A stretch of 64,000 bases of DNA from Corynebacterium auriscanis (GCF_030408435.1 NZ_CP047046.1:1470572-1534571), one strand, 5' to 3'; shown: positions 36,292 to 45,667, counted from the stretch's first letter. Notes: a model not told the origin generated them from the letters alone. Numbers and translations: made by a program.

Positions 36292-36830
36292 TAATTACCC
36301 TCCCCCAACTTGAATTTTTCCAATCCGGCCCAGCGGGGGTCCGGCTTCTCCTCCTGCTCCAGTTCCTCTACAACACCATCGGGCTCTGGCGTTTCCTCGT
36401 TGCAGTCGAGGTCATAGAACTCGCAGGTAGGGTTAAACGGAACGTTGAGGCCCGCCTCGTCCAATACCAACTGGGTGATATCTACGCTGTTATCTTCCAC
36501 CAGCATCGGCTCGTCTTCTTCGTCATCGACTGCATCTCCCCGGATGAATTCCGGAGAGAATCCGAAAACTTCACTGATGTCGTAATTGAATTCAGTGTTG
36601 ATCTCCTGCAGGCAGCGACCACATTTGCCGCGCGCTTCACCCGTCACGGTGGCACGCACCATAACGGCTTCGCCCAAGTTGGACAGGGTGCCGTGGACTT
36701 CCACTGGCTGCCCTTCTTCCACGGCAAGCATGTTGCCACCCCAGCGCACGGGCGATGGGCCGGAAGTATCGACGGGCTCGGTCAGCCCGGTGGGGATGTC
36801 CTGTACATCAAGGATGAAAGGGTTGCTCAT
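36291..36830 (-). CDS. DUF177 / YceD family protein
   Basis: A 179-residue acidic protein. The conserved core GKCGRCLQEINTEFNYDISEVF and the later CEFYDLDC provide four cysteines that may bind zinc. YceD-type proteins usually lie next to rpmF and are linked to rRNA processing or 50S assembly; here no rpmF is seen and rnc follows directly, fitting an rRNA role. I chose the ATG at 36830, since the frame continues to 37199 only by overlapping the gene upstream, and the family begins near NPFILDV. Confidence 0.88.
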   Translation of the reverse strand: MSNPFILDVQDIPTGLTEPVDTSGPSPVRWGGNMLAVEEGQPVEVHGTLSNLGEAVMVRATVTGEARGKCGRCLQEINTEFNYDISEVFGFSPEFIRGDAVDDEEDEPMLVEDNSVDITQLVLDEAGLNVPFNPTCEFYDLDCNEETPEPDGVVEELEQEEKPDPRWAGLEKFKLGEGN

Positions 36831-36834
36831 ACCC

Positions 36835-37569
36835 TCAATTTCTACCCGCATCACGGTCAGAACGGTAACCGGCTGCGCCAGCGCCCTTGCGCAGCGCTGC
36901 GCGGTCCCGGCCCACGGTGCGCAGAGTGTTGGATAGCGATTCTTCGAACGTGGCCAGGGTGGAGTCCACGTAACGGTCGCACTCGGTGCGCAGACGATCG
37001 GAATCCGCGTGGGCGGATTCCACGATGCGCTTAGCCTCGGCTTCCGCGCTACGCACAACCTCGGAATCGCTGACGAGGCGCTGCTGCTCGGCGATGCCTT
37101 CATCCACCGAGCGCTGGTAGGAGGCGTTGCCTTCTGCCACCAGTCGATCGGCTTCTGCAGCAGCGCGGGACGTGGTCTGCTCGTATTCTCGCCGGGCATC
37201 CGTGACGAGGCGGTCCGCTTGATCCTCGGCCTGGGCTACCGTGGTGTTAGCGCGATCTTCGGCATCGCGCAGCATTTCATCGGCGCGAGCGCGCGCATCA
37301 GCCAAGATGGCGTCGCGGTCTGCCTCCGCCTCACTGATGGTATTGTCGGCGCGATCCTGCGCCTCGCCGATGATGTCATCACGGTGGTCTAGTACGTCCT
37401 GGGCATCGTCGAGTTCGATGGGGATTGCGTTGCGCATCTCATCGAGGATGTCCAGCACCTCGCGTCGCGGCACCATGCAGTTGGAGGTCATGGGCACACC
37501 ATAGGCCTGCTCCACCATCTGCTGGAGGTCGTCCATACCCTGGAAAGTTTTGTACATGGTGTCCATCAT
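36835..37569 (-). CDS. sepIVA: SepIVA-like DivIVA-domain protein
   Basis: A 244-residue coiled-coil protein. The N-terminal region (YKTFQGMDDLQQMVEQAYGVPM, VPRREVLDILDEMRNAIPIELDDAQDVLD) closely resembles mycobacterial SepIVA. A long Ala/Glu/Arg/Asp heptad region follows (residues 60-190), then RTECDRYVDSTLATFEE near the end. SepIVA is a cytoplasmic septum- and pole-associated protein linked to division and cell-envelope growth in mycobacteria. The gene lies four bases before DUF177. The start may be at 37569, 37566 or the conserved M5 at 37557; no strong ribosome site distinguishes them. Confidence 0.87.
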   Translation of the reverse strand: MMDTMYKTFQGMDDLQQMVEQAYGVPMTSNCMVPRREVLDILDEMRNAIPIELDDAQDVLDHRDDIIGEAQDRADNTISEAEADRDAILADARARADEMLRDAEDRANTTVAQAEDQADRLVTDARREYEQTTSRAAAEADRLVAEGNASYQRSVDEGIAEQQRLVSDSEVVRSAEAEAKRIVESAHADSDRLRTECDRYVDSTLATFEESLSNTLRTVGRDRAALRKGAGAAGYRSDRDAGRN

Positions 37570-37632
37570 GCACCACTAGTCACACCCGTTGCATCGTGAC
37601 ACACCAGAAACAGGTCAGAATTTGGCCGAAGT

Positions 37633-38115
37633 CTACGCGTACTTGGCCCGAACCGCGTCTACCACCGTGGCAGGCAACAAACCGGAAATATCGCCACCGT
37701 ACTTCGCGACTTCCTTGCACAACGTGGAAGAAATGTAGCCGTACTCCGGTTTCGTCAACAGAAAGAACGTATCCGCCCCAGACAAGCGGTGATTCATCTG
37801 CGCCATGGGCAATTCGTATTCGTAATCCAGCGAACTACGCAACCCCTTAACCATCGCCTTGATACCGTGAGCATTCAAGTAGTCCACCAGCAACCTATCC
37901 CACACATCCACCGTGATGTTCTGAGGCGCATCGGGAAGATCGGCAATAGACCGCTCGATCAACTCCACGCGCTCCTCCGCCGTGAATAACCCCTTCTTAT
38001 TGGGGTTGTACGTGACCAACACTGTCACCTCGTCCCATTGGGCGGCGGCACGCGTGAAGATATCCAAGTGGCCTAGAGTGATCGGATCAAAAGAACCTGG
38101 GCAAACTGCTCGCAT
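37633..38115 (-). CDS. coaD: Phosphopantetheine adenylyltransferase
   Basis: A 160-residue nucleotidyltransferase making dephospho-CoA from 4'-phosphopantetheine and ATP. It has the PGSFDPITLGHLDI motif with the catalytic TxGH-type histidine, and the later segment TKPEYGYISSTLCKEVA. I chose the ATG at 38115 because the family begins MRAVCPGSFDP; the frame itself remains open to 38172, overlapping rsmD. It lies ten bases downstream of rsmD, a standard bacterial pairing. Confidence 0.97.
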   Translation of the reverse strand: MRAVCPGSFDPITLGHLDIFTRAAAQWDEVTVLVTYNPNKKGLFTAEERVELIERSIADLPDAPQNITVDVWDRLLVDYLNAHGIKAMVKGLRSSLDYEYELPMAQMNHRLSGADTFFLLTKPEYGYISSTLCKEVAKYGGDISGLLPATVVDAVRAKYA

Positions 38116-38125
38116 GACATCCAAC

Positions 38126-38698
38126 CTAATCGCGACCTCGCCAGATCGCCATATCAAACCGAGCGATGCCAAAGGTGCGCTTCTTTAATTTCTGCCCCGT
38201 CGTTTCAAATCCAGCCGGCCATGCGGTTTCCGCCGAATCGCTGTGGCGCTCTACAACCACAACGGCATCCTGGGTCAGCAGCGGAATGAATGCTTCAACC
38301 ATGTGCGCGACGGCGTCATCCGAAAGATCATATGGCGGGTCCGCCAGCACCATGGTGTAGTGGTTGCGTTGTGCGCCGGCCACGAAGACCGACGCCTTGG
38401 CTTCAACCACACGGATCCGCGGGTGTTCGTGCACAACCTTGGCGTTATCGAGGATAGTTTTGACCGCGCGAGGATTGTTATCCACCAGGGTGACCTCCGC
38501 CGCTCCACGGGACGCGGCCTCCAACCCCAGTGCGCCCGAGCCGGCGAAGAGATCCAGCACAACCTCGTCTGCCACACCAAAGCGCGCCTCGAGGGAACTG
38601 AACAGCCCTTCGCGGGCACGGTCGCTGGTGGGGCGGGTGCCTTCACTGGGAACAGAAATGCGGCGGCCTCGAGCGGTGCCTGCGATGATTCGGGTCAT
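38126..38698 (-). CDS. rsmD: 16S rRNA (guanine966-N2)-methyltransferase RsmD
   Basis: A 190-residue class I methyltransferase acting on the assembled 30S subunit. The start MTRIIAGTARGRRISVP is typical. The SAM-binding motif is VLDLFAGSGALGLEAASRGA and the catalytic motif is ADPPYDL. It overlaps the upstream biotinyl-like gene by four bases (ATGA) and precedes coaD. Confidence 0.96.
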   Translation of the reverse strand: MTRIIAGTARGRRISVPSEGTRPTSDRAREGLFSSLEARFGVADEVVLDLFAGSGALGLEAASRGAAEVTLVDNNPRAVKTILDNAKVVHEHPRIRVVEAKASVFVAGAQRNHYTMVLADPPYDLSDDAVAHMVEAFIPLLTQDAVVVVERHSDSAETAWPAGFETTGQKLKKRTFGIARFDMAIWRGRD

Positions 38699-38922
38699 GC
38701 ACGATCCTCCTGGATAGGTTCTAGCTGCATCAACACATCCCCGCCGGAGACATCGACGAAGTCTTCATGAATGGTTCGCACCACCACCCCGGGCCCAGGG
38801 GCGAGCACGGGAGCTTCGAGCTTCACTGCCTCCACAATGGCCAGCTCTTGCCCGGTAGCCACGGACGTGCCATCGGCCACCAAGAAGCGCACGATGCCGG
38901 CGAAGGGAGCATGGATGTTCAT
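38695..38922 (-). CDS. Stand-alone biotinyl/lipoyl-attachment domain protein
   Basis: A 75-residue protein that is only one biotinyl/lipoyl barrel: NIHAPFAGIVRFLVADGTSVATGQELAIVEAVKLEAPVLAP and a closing GGDVLMQLEP. The attachment lysine lies in EAVKLEA; canonical biotin sites read EAMKMEA, so both flanking methionines are replaced. It overlaps rsmD by four bases. In M. tuberculosis, as I recall, the pyruvate carboxylase gene occupies this position, so this could be a carrier remnant or a genuine small carrier. Biotinylation or lipoylation is unproven. I chose the ATG at 38922. Confidence 0.75.
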   Translation of the reverse strand: MNIHAPFAGIVRFLVADGTSVATGQELAIVEAVKLEAPVLAPGPGVVVRTIHEDFVDVSGGDVLMQLEPIQEDRA

Positions 38923-38946
38923 ACGGCACACTTTAATCGTCAGCCA

Positions 38947-41151
38947 CTAGTGGCGTTCAATGTAGTCCTGCTCTTCAACTTCGATATCCACCACGAGGGC
39001 GCGCGCCAGCGGCTCATCGTATCGCACTAGGGCCTCGGCATACTCGCGTGCTTGGTTGATGAGGAACTCGTCTTCAGTGAGGTCCAACAAGGTGGAGCGG
39101 CGCACCCGCGAGCCCGATTGATCCGCGCCCAGCACATCACCCTCGGTGCGCTGTTTTAAGTCCAATTCCGCCAATTCGAATCCATCGGTGGTGCTGGCCA
39201 CCGCATGCAATCGCTCCATGGTGGCCGGTGGTAGGGACTGGTCCGAAGGCAGCAGCAAGCACACACCCCCGTGTTCGCCACGCCCCACGCGCCCGCGCAA
39301 CTGATGCAGCTGGCTCACACCAAAGGCATCCGCACCCAGGATGATCATCATCGTCGCATTGGGGATATCCACCCCCACTTCCACAATGGTGGTGGCGACC
39401 AGGGCATCGATCTCACCAGCAGCGAAAGCACTCATCACCTCGTCTTTTTCATCAGCGGGCATCTTGCCGTGCAGCACCCCCACACGGTAGTCGTGCAATT
39501 CCGTCTGCGACAGCCACTCGACCGTCTGCAACACCCCACCGAAACCCTCGATCCTCGGTGTGACGATGAATGCCTGCCGCCCCGCATCCAGCTCCTCCCG
39601 GCAGCGCTGCCACACTCGCGCCACCCAGTGGGGCTTCTCCAACGCCACAACTGTGGTGGACACCCCCTGGCGCGCCGTGCCCCCTGCCCGTTTAGGCAAA
39701 CCGGGCAAACGCACCGGGGTGAGGTCACCAAACATCGTCATCGCCACAGTGCGCGGGATGGGCGTGGCGGTCATCACCATCATGTGCGGTGTGCGATCCA
39801 CCGGTGAGTTATCGCGCAGCTTATCGCGCTGACGCACACCGAACCGGTGCTGCTCATCGACGATCACCAGACCTAGATTGAAAAACTCCACCGTCTCCTG
39901 AATCACGGCATGTGTGCCCACGACAATCGATGCCTGGCCACTAACCACATCCAACAGCGCGGCTTTGCGGTCGGCTGTCTTTTGCGATCCCGTAAGCACG
40001 GTCACCCCGACGGCACTGCCGGCGGTGCTGCGCCCCAGTAATTCCACCAGCGTGCGCGCATGCTGCACAGCCAGCACTTCCGTTGGTGCTACAAACGCGC
40101 ACTGATACCCAGCTTCGATAGCCTGCAACATCGCCAGTAGTGCAACGACCGTCTTACCCGAGCCGACCTCGCCCTGCAGCAGCAGCGAGGCCGGCGTGGT
40201 GGAATCCAGCGCCGCGGAGATCTCTGCTGAGGCATCTATTTGGCCCTCGCTGAGCTCAAAAGGCAGGCTATCCACCACAGCCTGCCGCAGGGAACCCTCA
40301 GCCCCCAGGGCCATCGGCATCGAACTGCGCTGGGTGGCGTCGGCCCGCCGAAGTGCCATAACCAACTGCAACTCCAAGGCCTCGTTGAACTTCAAGCGAG
40401 CGCGCGCGGGCTCCGGCCCCTCAACGGGTGGCTGGTGAATCTGGCGCAAGGCAGTGGCGAAATCCAGCAGGGGCGCACCATATTGGTCCACCGGCCAGGT
40501 GGGGGCATCGCGGCCGGCGCGGGGGCTGGGCAGCATCTCGGTGGGATCCCCCATGCTGGACAGCACGTGTTCCATCACTCCCAGCATCTCGGCGGTGGTC
40601 GTCCCCACCCGGCGAGGATAAAACGGCAGCCACGGCCGGTTGAGGATCTCCATGGCCTTGCGGTCACTACCGGCAATATCCACGACGGTTTTCAAAGGGC
40701 CGAATGCGCCGAACTGCGATTCGTCTTTCACGAACACACTGACGTAAGACACGTTCTTAAGCTCCCACTGCTGCCGGAACAGCGCCAATTTGCCGTAGAA
40801 CATCAAAACGTTGCCCGGCTGCAAACATGTGCGGTGCAGATGGACGTTGCCGAACATTGCGAACGACAGTCTGGTACTACCTGTGACGATCTGCACCCGC
40901 ATGTACCTCCGCGCACCGCGCCCAGAGGTGTTGGAGCGCTCCTCCACCTTTTCCACGCGGGCAATGCACGTGAACATCTCCCCTTCGAACATCAGGTCTT
41001 GCGCATCGGGAAAGCTGGCGCGCACATAGCGGTTGGGGAAGAACATCACCGCATCTGTGAGGGTCTTTAACTTGGGTTTATCGGCGAGTTTGCGCGCGCG
41101 ATCAGGGGTAATGGCTAGCGATAGTGGTCGCGCGTCGAGCCAACCCAGCAT
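38947..41151 (-). CDS. recG: ATP-dependent DNA helicase RecG
   Basis: A 734-residue superfamily 2 helicase that reverses stalled forks and branch-migrates Holliday junctions. The N-terminal wedge domain contains an OB fold (TCIARVEKVEERS). The helicase core has Walker A LLQGEVGSGKTVV, Walker B VIVDEQHRFGV, TATPIPRT and the C-terminal QLRGRVGRGEH motif. It begins immediately after the DAK2 gene stop (TAGATG), so the two are translationally linked. Confidence 0.97.
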   Translation of the reverse strand: MLGWLDARPLSLAITPDRARKLADKPKLKTLTDAVMFFPNRYVRASFPDAQDLMFEGEMFTCIARVEKVEERSNTSGRGARRYMRVQIVTGSTRLSFAMFGNVHLHRTCLQPGNVLMFYGKLALFRQQWELKNVSYVSVFVKDESQFGAFGPLKTVVDIAGSDRKAMEILNRPWLPFYPRRVGTTTAEMLGVMEHVLSSMGDPTEMLPSPRAGRDAPTWPVDQYGAPLLDFATALRQIHQPPVEGPEPARARLKFNEALELQLVMALRRADATQRSSMPMALGAEGSLRQAVVDSLPFELSEGQIDASAEISAALDSTTPASLLLQGEVGSGKTVVALLAMLQAIEAGYQCAFVAPTEVLAVQHARTLVELLGRSTAGSAVGVTVLTGSQKTADRKAALLDVVSGQASIVVGTHAVIQETVEFFNLGLVIVDEQHRFGVRQRDKLRDNSPVDRTPHMMVMTATPIPRTVAMTMFGDLTPVRLPGLPKRAGGTARQGVSTTVVALEKPHWVARVWQRCREELDAGRQAFIVTPRIEGFGGVLQTVEWLSQTELHDYRVGVLHGKMPADEKDEVMSAFAAGEIDALVATTIVEVGVDIPNATMMIILGADAFGVSQLHQLRGRVGRGEHGGVCLLLPSDQSLPPATMERLHAVASTTDGFELAELDLKQRTEGDVLGADQSGSRVRRSTLLDLTEDEFLINQAREYAEALVRYDEPLARALVVDIEVEEQDYIERH

Positions 41152-42669
41152 CTATTCCACTCCGATCTGAAAGTCCTGCCCCATGTCGTCGGCCTGGTGC
41201 AAGTCGAATTCGGCATCGGGGAAACGCTCCCGTAGGCGCGCAATCATCTGCTGCGCCGACTGCTCCGTTACGTCCGGCCCGCTGTACAAAACAGTGACCA
41301 GTTCCCCACCCTCGTGCAGCAGATCGGCGATGCTTTCTTCCGCGTTAGTCGCCGCACAGCTGAGCCACCGTTGCACGGAGACCGCGTCCACCATTTCCTC
41401 CACGCAATCGTCCCAATCCGCGCTGGGATCGAAAACTGCCAGCGCGGCCAGCCCACCCACGAGGGCTTCGGTATTGATCACGTCGATTTCGGTACCGCTG
41501 GTCATCAACGCCGTCGTATCGCGGCCGTTAGCCAGCACTATGACAGGTTCGCGGCCGACTTGCTGCAGGGCTTTTTTCACTGCTTCTTTGTTACTCGACG
41601 CCAAACTCACCGCGCCCGCAGCCTCAAACATAGCGGCGGCTCCGCCCGGAGGGGTCAGGGCGATGATGGGTGCCGACGACGTGGATTCACCACCTGACGG
41701 GGCTGGCGCCTCGGCGGGTAGGGCCTCAATGCGCAAGTCACTAACGGTTCCCAGCGTATAAGCCTTTTCGATGATTGCCCCCGCCTGTTGTGAGTGCACG
41801 TGCACGGTCATGCTGCGCTCATCGAGAGCTCCGATGATAACGCTATTGCCGTGGGTATCGAGGAATGCGCGGAGTTCTGTGGCTTCAGGATCGGATTCGG
41901 TGGACTCGAAGAAGAACATGACTTCCAGCTCGGAAGCGACAGCGACATGGGGAGATGGGTTGTGAGCGGCAGCGTGGGATACCGCGCTGCGAGCGGGCTG
42001 CGCCGATGGCAGCGTAGCCAACAAGCTGTGTTCGTTCTTACCGCCCAATACGTCCAACAGAGCCTGGGCAATCACCACAAATCCACGGCCGCCGGCATCC
42101 ACGACCCCGGCTTCCGCCAACACCGGCAACTGCTCCGGCGTGCGGACCAGCGCTTCTTCCGCGGATGTCACCACTGCGCTCACCACGTCAAGCAATTCCG
42201 CAGCTGGGGAATCCTCAACAACGCGCCACGCGCCCTTGGCGGCAGCATCCAGCACGCTGATAATCGTGCCCTCCACTGGGGCCGAGATTGCTTCGCGGAC
42301 GTAGTCCGCGGACTGCTGCAGCATTTTCGCCACTGCAGTGGCATCGACCGGTCCGGTGGCAGCAATCTGGGACAGTGAGCGCAGGACTTGGCTGATCACC
42401 AGCCCCGAATTACCGCGCGCGTTGCGAACGGCCCCGGAGGCCAGGGCGCTGGCGACGGCGCTGACATCGTGGGCGTCGACAAAAGAGGTAGCTTCGGCGG
42501 CCTTGGTCATCGTGTGGGCCATGTTGGACCCCGTATCGGAATCCGGGATCGGAAATACGTTAATGGTGTTGATTTCCGCCTGGGCTTCCTGCAAGCCGCG
42601 GGCCGCCCGGTGGGCCCAGTCCACGAGCAGGCGACCGTTCAGGTGGTCAGGACGATTATCAGCTGCCAT
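41152..42669 (-). CDS. DAK2-domain protein, FakA/YloV-like
   Basis: A 505-residue protein. The N-terminal 200 residues are a DhaL/DAK2 kinase domain with NVFPIPDSDTGSNMAHTM and ARGNSGLVISQVL. The middle and C-terminal parts match the YloV/FakA layout. In firmicutes FakA phosphorylates fatty acids delivered by FakB. I see no DegV/FakB gene in this window, so the actual substrate here is unproven. The gene order DAK2-recG is widely conserved. Confidence 0.88.
   Translation of the reverse strand: MAADNRPDHLNGRLLVDWAHRAARGLQEAQAEINTINVFPIPDSDTGSNMAHTMTKAAEATSFVDAHDVSAVASALASGAVRNARGNSGLVISQVLRSLSQIAATGPVDATAVAKMLQQSADYVREAISAPVEGTIISVLDAAAKGAWRVVEDSPAAELLDVVSAVVTSAEEALVRTPEQLPVLAEAGVVDAGGRGFVVIAQALLDVLGGKNEHSLLATLPSAQPARSAVSHAAAHNPSPHVAVASELEVMFFFESTESDPEATELRAFLDTHGNSVIIGALDERSMTVHVHSQQAGAIIEKAYTLGTVSDLRIEALPAEAPAPSGGESTSSAPIIALTPPGGAAAMFEAAGAVSLASSNKEAVKKALQQVGREPVIVLANGRDTTALMTSGTEIDVINTEALVGGLAALAVFDPSADWDDCVEEMVDAVSVQRWLSCAATNAEESIADLLHEGGELVTVLYSGPDVTEQSAQQMIARLRERFPDAEFDLHQADDMGQDFQIGVE
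41582..41603 (-). repeat. Dispersed motif, copy 12 (inside the DAK2 gene)
   Basis: TCGACGCC at 41595-41602 preceded by GCTTCTTTGTTAC. The coding strand reads LASSNKEA, another reading frame. Confidence 0.5.
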
Positions 42670-42672
42670 TGA

Positions 42673-43386
42673 CTACCTTTCGTCCCTCGTCGTGTGTGCC
42701 CGCGTGTCGGTAAGATCCCAATCGACGGGCTGCCCTCCTTGGGCAATCAGAATCTCATTGACCTTACTAAATGGACGGGAGCCGAAAAAACCCCGGTAGG
42801 CCGAAAGCGGCGACGGGTGCGCAGACTTCACGCACCGGTCTTCCCCAATGAGCGGCGCTAGTTGTTGCGCGGGTTTGCCCCACAAAATCGCCGCGAAGTG
42901 CTGGTTTTGCGCGACCTGTCGAACGGCGGCCTCCGTAACCTGTTCCCACCCCATTCGGGCGTGACTGTGGGCCTGGCCAGCAGCCACGGTCAACACGCGG
43001 TTGAGCAGCAAGACGCCCTGATCCACCCATGGCTGCAACGTGGCTGCATGGGAGTTCGTAGGGTATGGCAGACCGAGGTCCTCAGCGTACTCCTTAAAGA
43101 TATTGACCAAGGACTTCGGCAGCTTGCCACCCACGTGTAGTGGATCCACCGCGAAACTCAAACCGACCGCGTGCCCGGGTGTGGGATACGGATCCTGTCC
43201 CACAATCAGCACCCGGACATCCCGCGGATCCATTTCGAAGGCGCGCAAAATGTTGTCTTGCGCGGGAAGAATCTGCTCAGCGGGAGTTGCTTGGAAAGCC
43301 CTGGCGAGCGCTCCGTCTAACCCGGGCAGATCCCACGCGGGGTGCACGCGGGGCGTCGAGTGAAAAGAAGCAGGTGCATTCGTCAC
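42673..43386 (-). CDS. ung: Uracil-DNA glycosylase
   Basis: A 237-residue family 1 UDG that excises uracil from DNA. The water-activating loop [20 protein letters not shown] and the DNA-intercalating loop [17 protein letters not shown] are intact. The GTG start overlaps the thiL stop, so translation is coupled. The order thiL-ung-DAK2-recG is as in other corynebacteria and mycobacteria. Confidence 0.97.
   Translation of the reverse strand: MTNAPASFHSTPRVHPAWDLPGLDGALARAFQATPAEQILPAQDNILRAFEMDPRDVRVLIVGQDPYPTPGHAVGLSFAVDPLHVGGKLPKSLVNIFKEYAEDLGLPYPTNSHAATLQPWVDQGVLLLNRVLTVAAGQAHSHARMGWEQVTEAAVRQVAQNQHFAAILWGKPAQQLAPLIGEDRCVKSAHPSPLSAYRGFFGSRPFSKVNEILIAQGGQPVDWDLTDTRAHTTRDER
43350..43371 (+). 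repeat. Dispersed motif, copy 13 (5' end of ung)
   Basis: GGCGTCGA at 43352-43359 followed by GTGAAAAGAAGC. On the antisense strand it encodes FHSTPR in the non-conserved N-terminus of Ung. Confidence 0.55.
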
Positions 43387-44393
43387 AGGGACTGCCAGCC
43401 TTCAGTGAACTTCGGGCGAGCACCATCTACGAGAACGGCCGGTTCATCGGTGTACTCGCCGAAAACGTCCACAGCTACCTTGCTGGTGAGGCTGCGAACG
43501 CGGCCGATCGCGTTGAATCCGGAGGGCACGCGGGTATCGGTGGTGCCCAGCAACGTGTGATCTTCCCCGCCGGTCAGCACCCACTTCCAAGCGTCCCCGC
43601 CCACGCATTCAGCGGCGTGCAGAAGCTTGTGATCAGGTGCGATAGCGGCGGATTCGATGTCCAGGCACACCGCAGAACGGTCCGCAATCAGCCCTAGGTC
43701 GCGGATCAGCCCATCGGAATTGTCGGTCATCGAGGCCGCCCCGGCTGCCCTCGCCACCGAACCGCGCGCGACGGGCAAGCACGGTGCACAGTGCCATTGC
43801 ACCAGTTCTTGCAGGATCGGATCATCGTGGGGAATCGCGCGCCGGGATCCAAAGTGCTCTAGGATCGCCAACCCGGCCGCGGAATAACCGATGTGACCGG
43901 AGGCGATAACTTGGTGGCCCACACCCGCTCCATCCAACGTCAGCGCGGGGGCGGGACCGGCAAGTTCCCCCAGCGCGGTGAGGGAAATAACCAGGTCCTT
44001 GGATTTCACCACGTCGCCGCCCACCAACTCCGCGGCCCAAGGCGAGGCGGCCTCGTGGATACCGCGGGCGATGTCCGCCACCGTCTGCAACGACAGGTCG
44101 CCCGGGGTAGCAATGGCCAGCAGTACCGCAGTTGGGCGTGCCCCCATCGCCTGAATATCGGCGAAGGACTGCGTGACCGCCTTGATGCCGACCTCGCGTG
44201 GCAATGAATACTGAAAATCGAAATGACGACTTTGCACCAGGATGTCCGTCGAGCACACGTGACGAGAGTTCGGGGCAGTAACCTCCAAAACCGCAGCATC
44301 GTCGCCATTGAGCGAACTGGGTGCCGCTGTGCGAATCGCCGCGATGGTGCGGGCCTCCCCGGCTTGGGAGACGGTGAGTGACTCTCGCATCAT
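43383..44393 (-). CDS. thiL: Thiamine-monophosphate kinase
   Basis: A 336-residue ATP-dependent kinase forming thiamine diphosphate, the active cofactor. Motifs are [50 protein letters not shown] and [11 protein letters not shown]. The start is an ATG pair with AAGGAA upstream. It is divergent from the DUF3515 gene across about 70 bases. Confidence 0.96.
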   Translation of the reverse strand: MMRESLTVSQAGEARTIAAIRTAAPSSLNGDDAAVLEVTAPNSRHVCSTDILVQSRHFDFQYSLPREVGIKAVTQSFADIQAMGARPTAVLLAIATPGDLSLQTVADIARGIHEAASPWAAELVGGDVVKSKDLVISLTALGELAGPAPALTLDGAGVGHQVIASGHIGYSAAGLAILEHFGSRRAIPHDDPILQELVQWHCAPCLPVARGSVARAAGAASMTDNSDGLIRDLGLIADRSAVCLDIESAAIAPDHKLLHAAECVGGDAWKWVLTGGEDHTLLGTTDTRVPSGFNAIGRVRSLTSKVAVDVFGEYTDEPAVLVDGARPKFTEGWQSL

Positions 44394-44451
44394 TTCCTTT
44401 GCTTCGGTAGTTGCTGTAGGAACGTGATTAGCCAGTGTCCGTGACGGTTTC

Positions 44452-44457
44452 TACAAT
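44452..44457 (+). promoter_or_regulatory. -10 hexamer for leaderless DUF3515 transcript
   Basis: TACAAT ends eight bases before the ATG at 44466. Confidence 0.5.
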
Positions 44458-44465
44458 GAACTCTC

Positions 44466-45479
44466 ATGAGCACGCAGGCATCCACCGCTTCACCGGCTGG
44501 CACATCGGATAACAACTCGGCTAATCCAACCTCCGACAACACTACCCCGAGGTTCTTCATCTTTCTGGCGTTAGCGTTGGGCGTAATCTTCGTTGCGGGA
44601 GTTTTGGCCGGCGCGAAGGTCCTCAACGATCGCAACACGTACTCCCCAGTCACCATGGGTCCCGTCGATGCCCCGCAGGCAGATTCCGCGCAGTGCCGGG
44701 ATCTTACTGGAGCTTTGCCGCAGCGGACCGCTGGTTTCCGCATAGTGGATGTGCACGCACCCGCGCCTGCCGGAACCGCGGCCTACCGCAACGAGCAGGG
44801 AACGGAGTTGACCATTCGTTGTGGTGTGAACGCGCCCGATCAGTACACGCAGGCCAGCCTCACCGAGCAGCACGCCGGCACGCAGTGGTTGCCCATCACG
44901 GATGCCACCCCCGGATCCAACCTGCGCACGTATTACACGGTGGGCGCAGGCCCAGTGATTGCCGTGACCTCGGAAGCAGATTTTTCCGGGGCGCTGGATG
45001 ACTTTGGGTCCGTTGTTTCTTCTTATACCGACGCCGCTACGGCCCCAGCGCGCAAGCCTTACCCCTTGTCGACACAAAAGCCCGCGGCCACGGTCAACGC
45101 GAAGGTCTGCGCCACATTTCTCGATGCCCTGCCGGGCAAACTCGGTGATTACACCCGCGTGGGCGGGGATGATCCGGCGGCATCCAAGGCTCCGGAGCAC
45201 TCGGCAACGTTCCGCGCGGATCGTCGCGAACCAATCGTCGTGCGCTGCGGCTTGGATATGCCGAAGGGGTACAAAGCCGGTGAACGCCTGAGCTCCGTCA
45301 ATGACGTGCCGTGGTTCGCAGAGCCCGGCCTAGCCCAAGGCTCCACCAGCGGAAATTGGTTTGGCTTGGGTCGCGAGGAGATCGTGGGGATCTCCATGCC
45401 AGGTGCCCAGCAGGATAATGCGGTGATCACCGAAGTCAGCAAGGCCATGACCGCGACGATGAAGAAAACTGAAAACTAG
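44466..45479 (+). CDS. Membrane-anchored protein with two tandem DUF3515 domains
   Basis: A 337-residue protein. A single transmembrane helix lies at about residues 29-50, after a Thr/Asn/Ser-rich cytoplasmic start. The outside part contains two similar halves. The first runs from C77 (CRDLTGALP) to RCGVNAPDQY (C119) and AVTSEADFSGALDDF. The second runs from C215 (CATFLDALP) to RCGLDMPKGY (C261) and GISMPGAQQDNAV. Each cysteine pair could form a disulfide. Actinobacterial DUF3515 proteins usually have one such domain of about 130 residues. The function is unknown. The stop codon lies in the first unit of a minisatellite. Confidence 0.85.
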   Translation: MSTQASTASPAGTSDNNSANPTSDNTTPRFFIFLALALGVIFVAGVLAGAKVLNDRNTYSPVTMGPVDAPQADSAQCRDLTGALPQRTAGFRIVDVHAPAPAGTAAYRNEQGTELTIRCGVNAPDQYTQASLTEQHAGTQWLPITDATPGSNLRTYYTVGAGPVIAVTSEADFSGALDDFGSVVSSYTDAATAPARKPYPLSTQKPAATVNAKVCATFLDALPGKLGDYTRVGGDDPAASKAPEHSATFRADRREPIVVRCGLDMPKGYKAGERLSSVNDVPWFAEPGLAQGSTSGNWFGLGREEIVGISMPGAQQDNAVITEVSKAMTATMKKTEN

Positions 45480-45667
45480 TCGTGCGCCAGCGTTGGGGTG
45501 CTAGTCGTGCGCCAGCGGTGGGGAGCTAGTCGTGCGCCAGCGGTGGGGTGCTAGTCGTGCGCCAGCGTTGGGGTGCTAGTCGTGCGCCAGCGGTGGGGAG
45601 CTAGTCGTGCGCCAGCGGTGGGGAGCTAGTCGTGCGCCAGCGGTGGGGTGCTAGTCGTTCACCAGCG
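45476..45667. repeat. 25-bp minisatellite between DUF3515 gene and ddl
   Basis: Seven complete 25-bp units (starts 45476, 45501, 45526, 45551, 45576, 45601, 45626) plus a partial eighth from 45651. Units begin CTAGTCGTGCGCCAGCG and end in a G-rich stretch differing at two positions. The first unit supplies the TAG stop of the DUF3515 gene; the last supplies the TAG stop of ddl on the other strand. Confidence 0.95.

Noticed and set aside
45476..45667. CRISPR array in the 25-bp repeat
   Set aside because: Units are directly adjacent with no unique spacers, and no cas genes are present.
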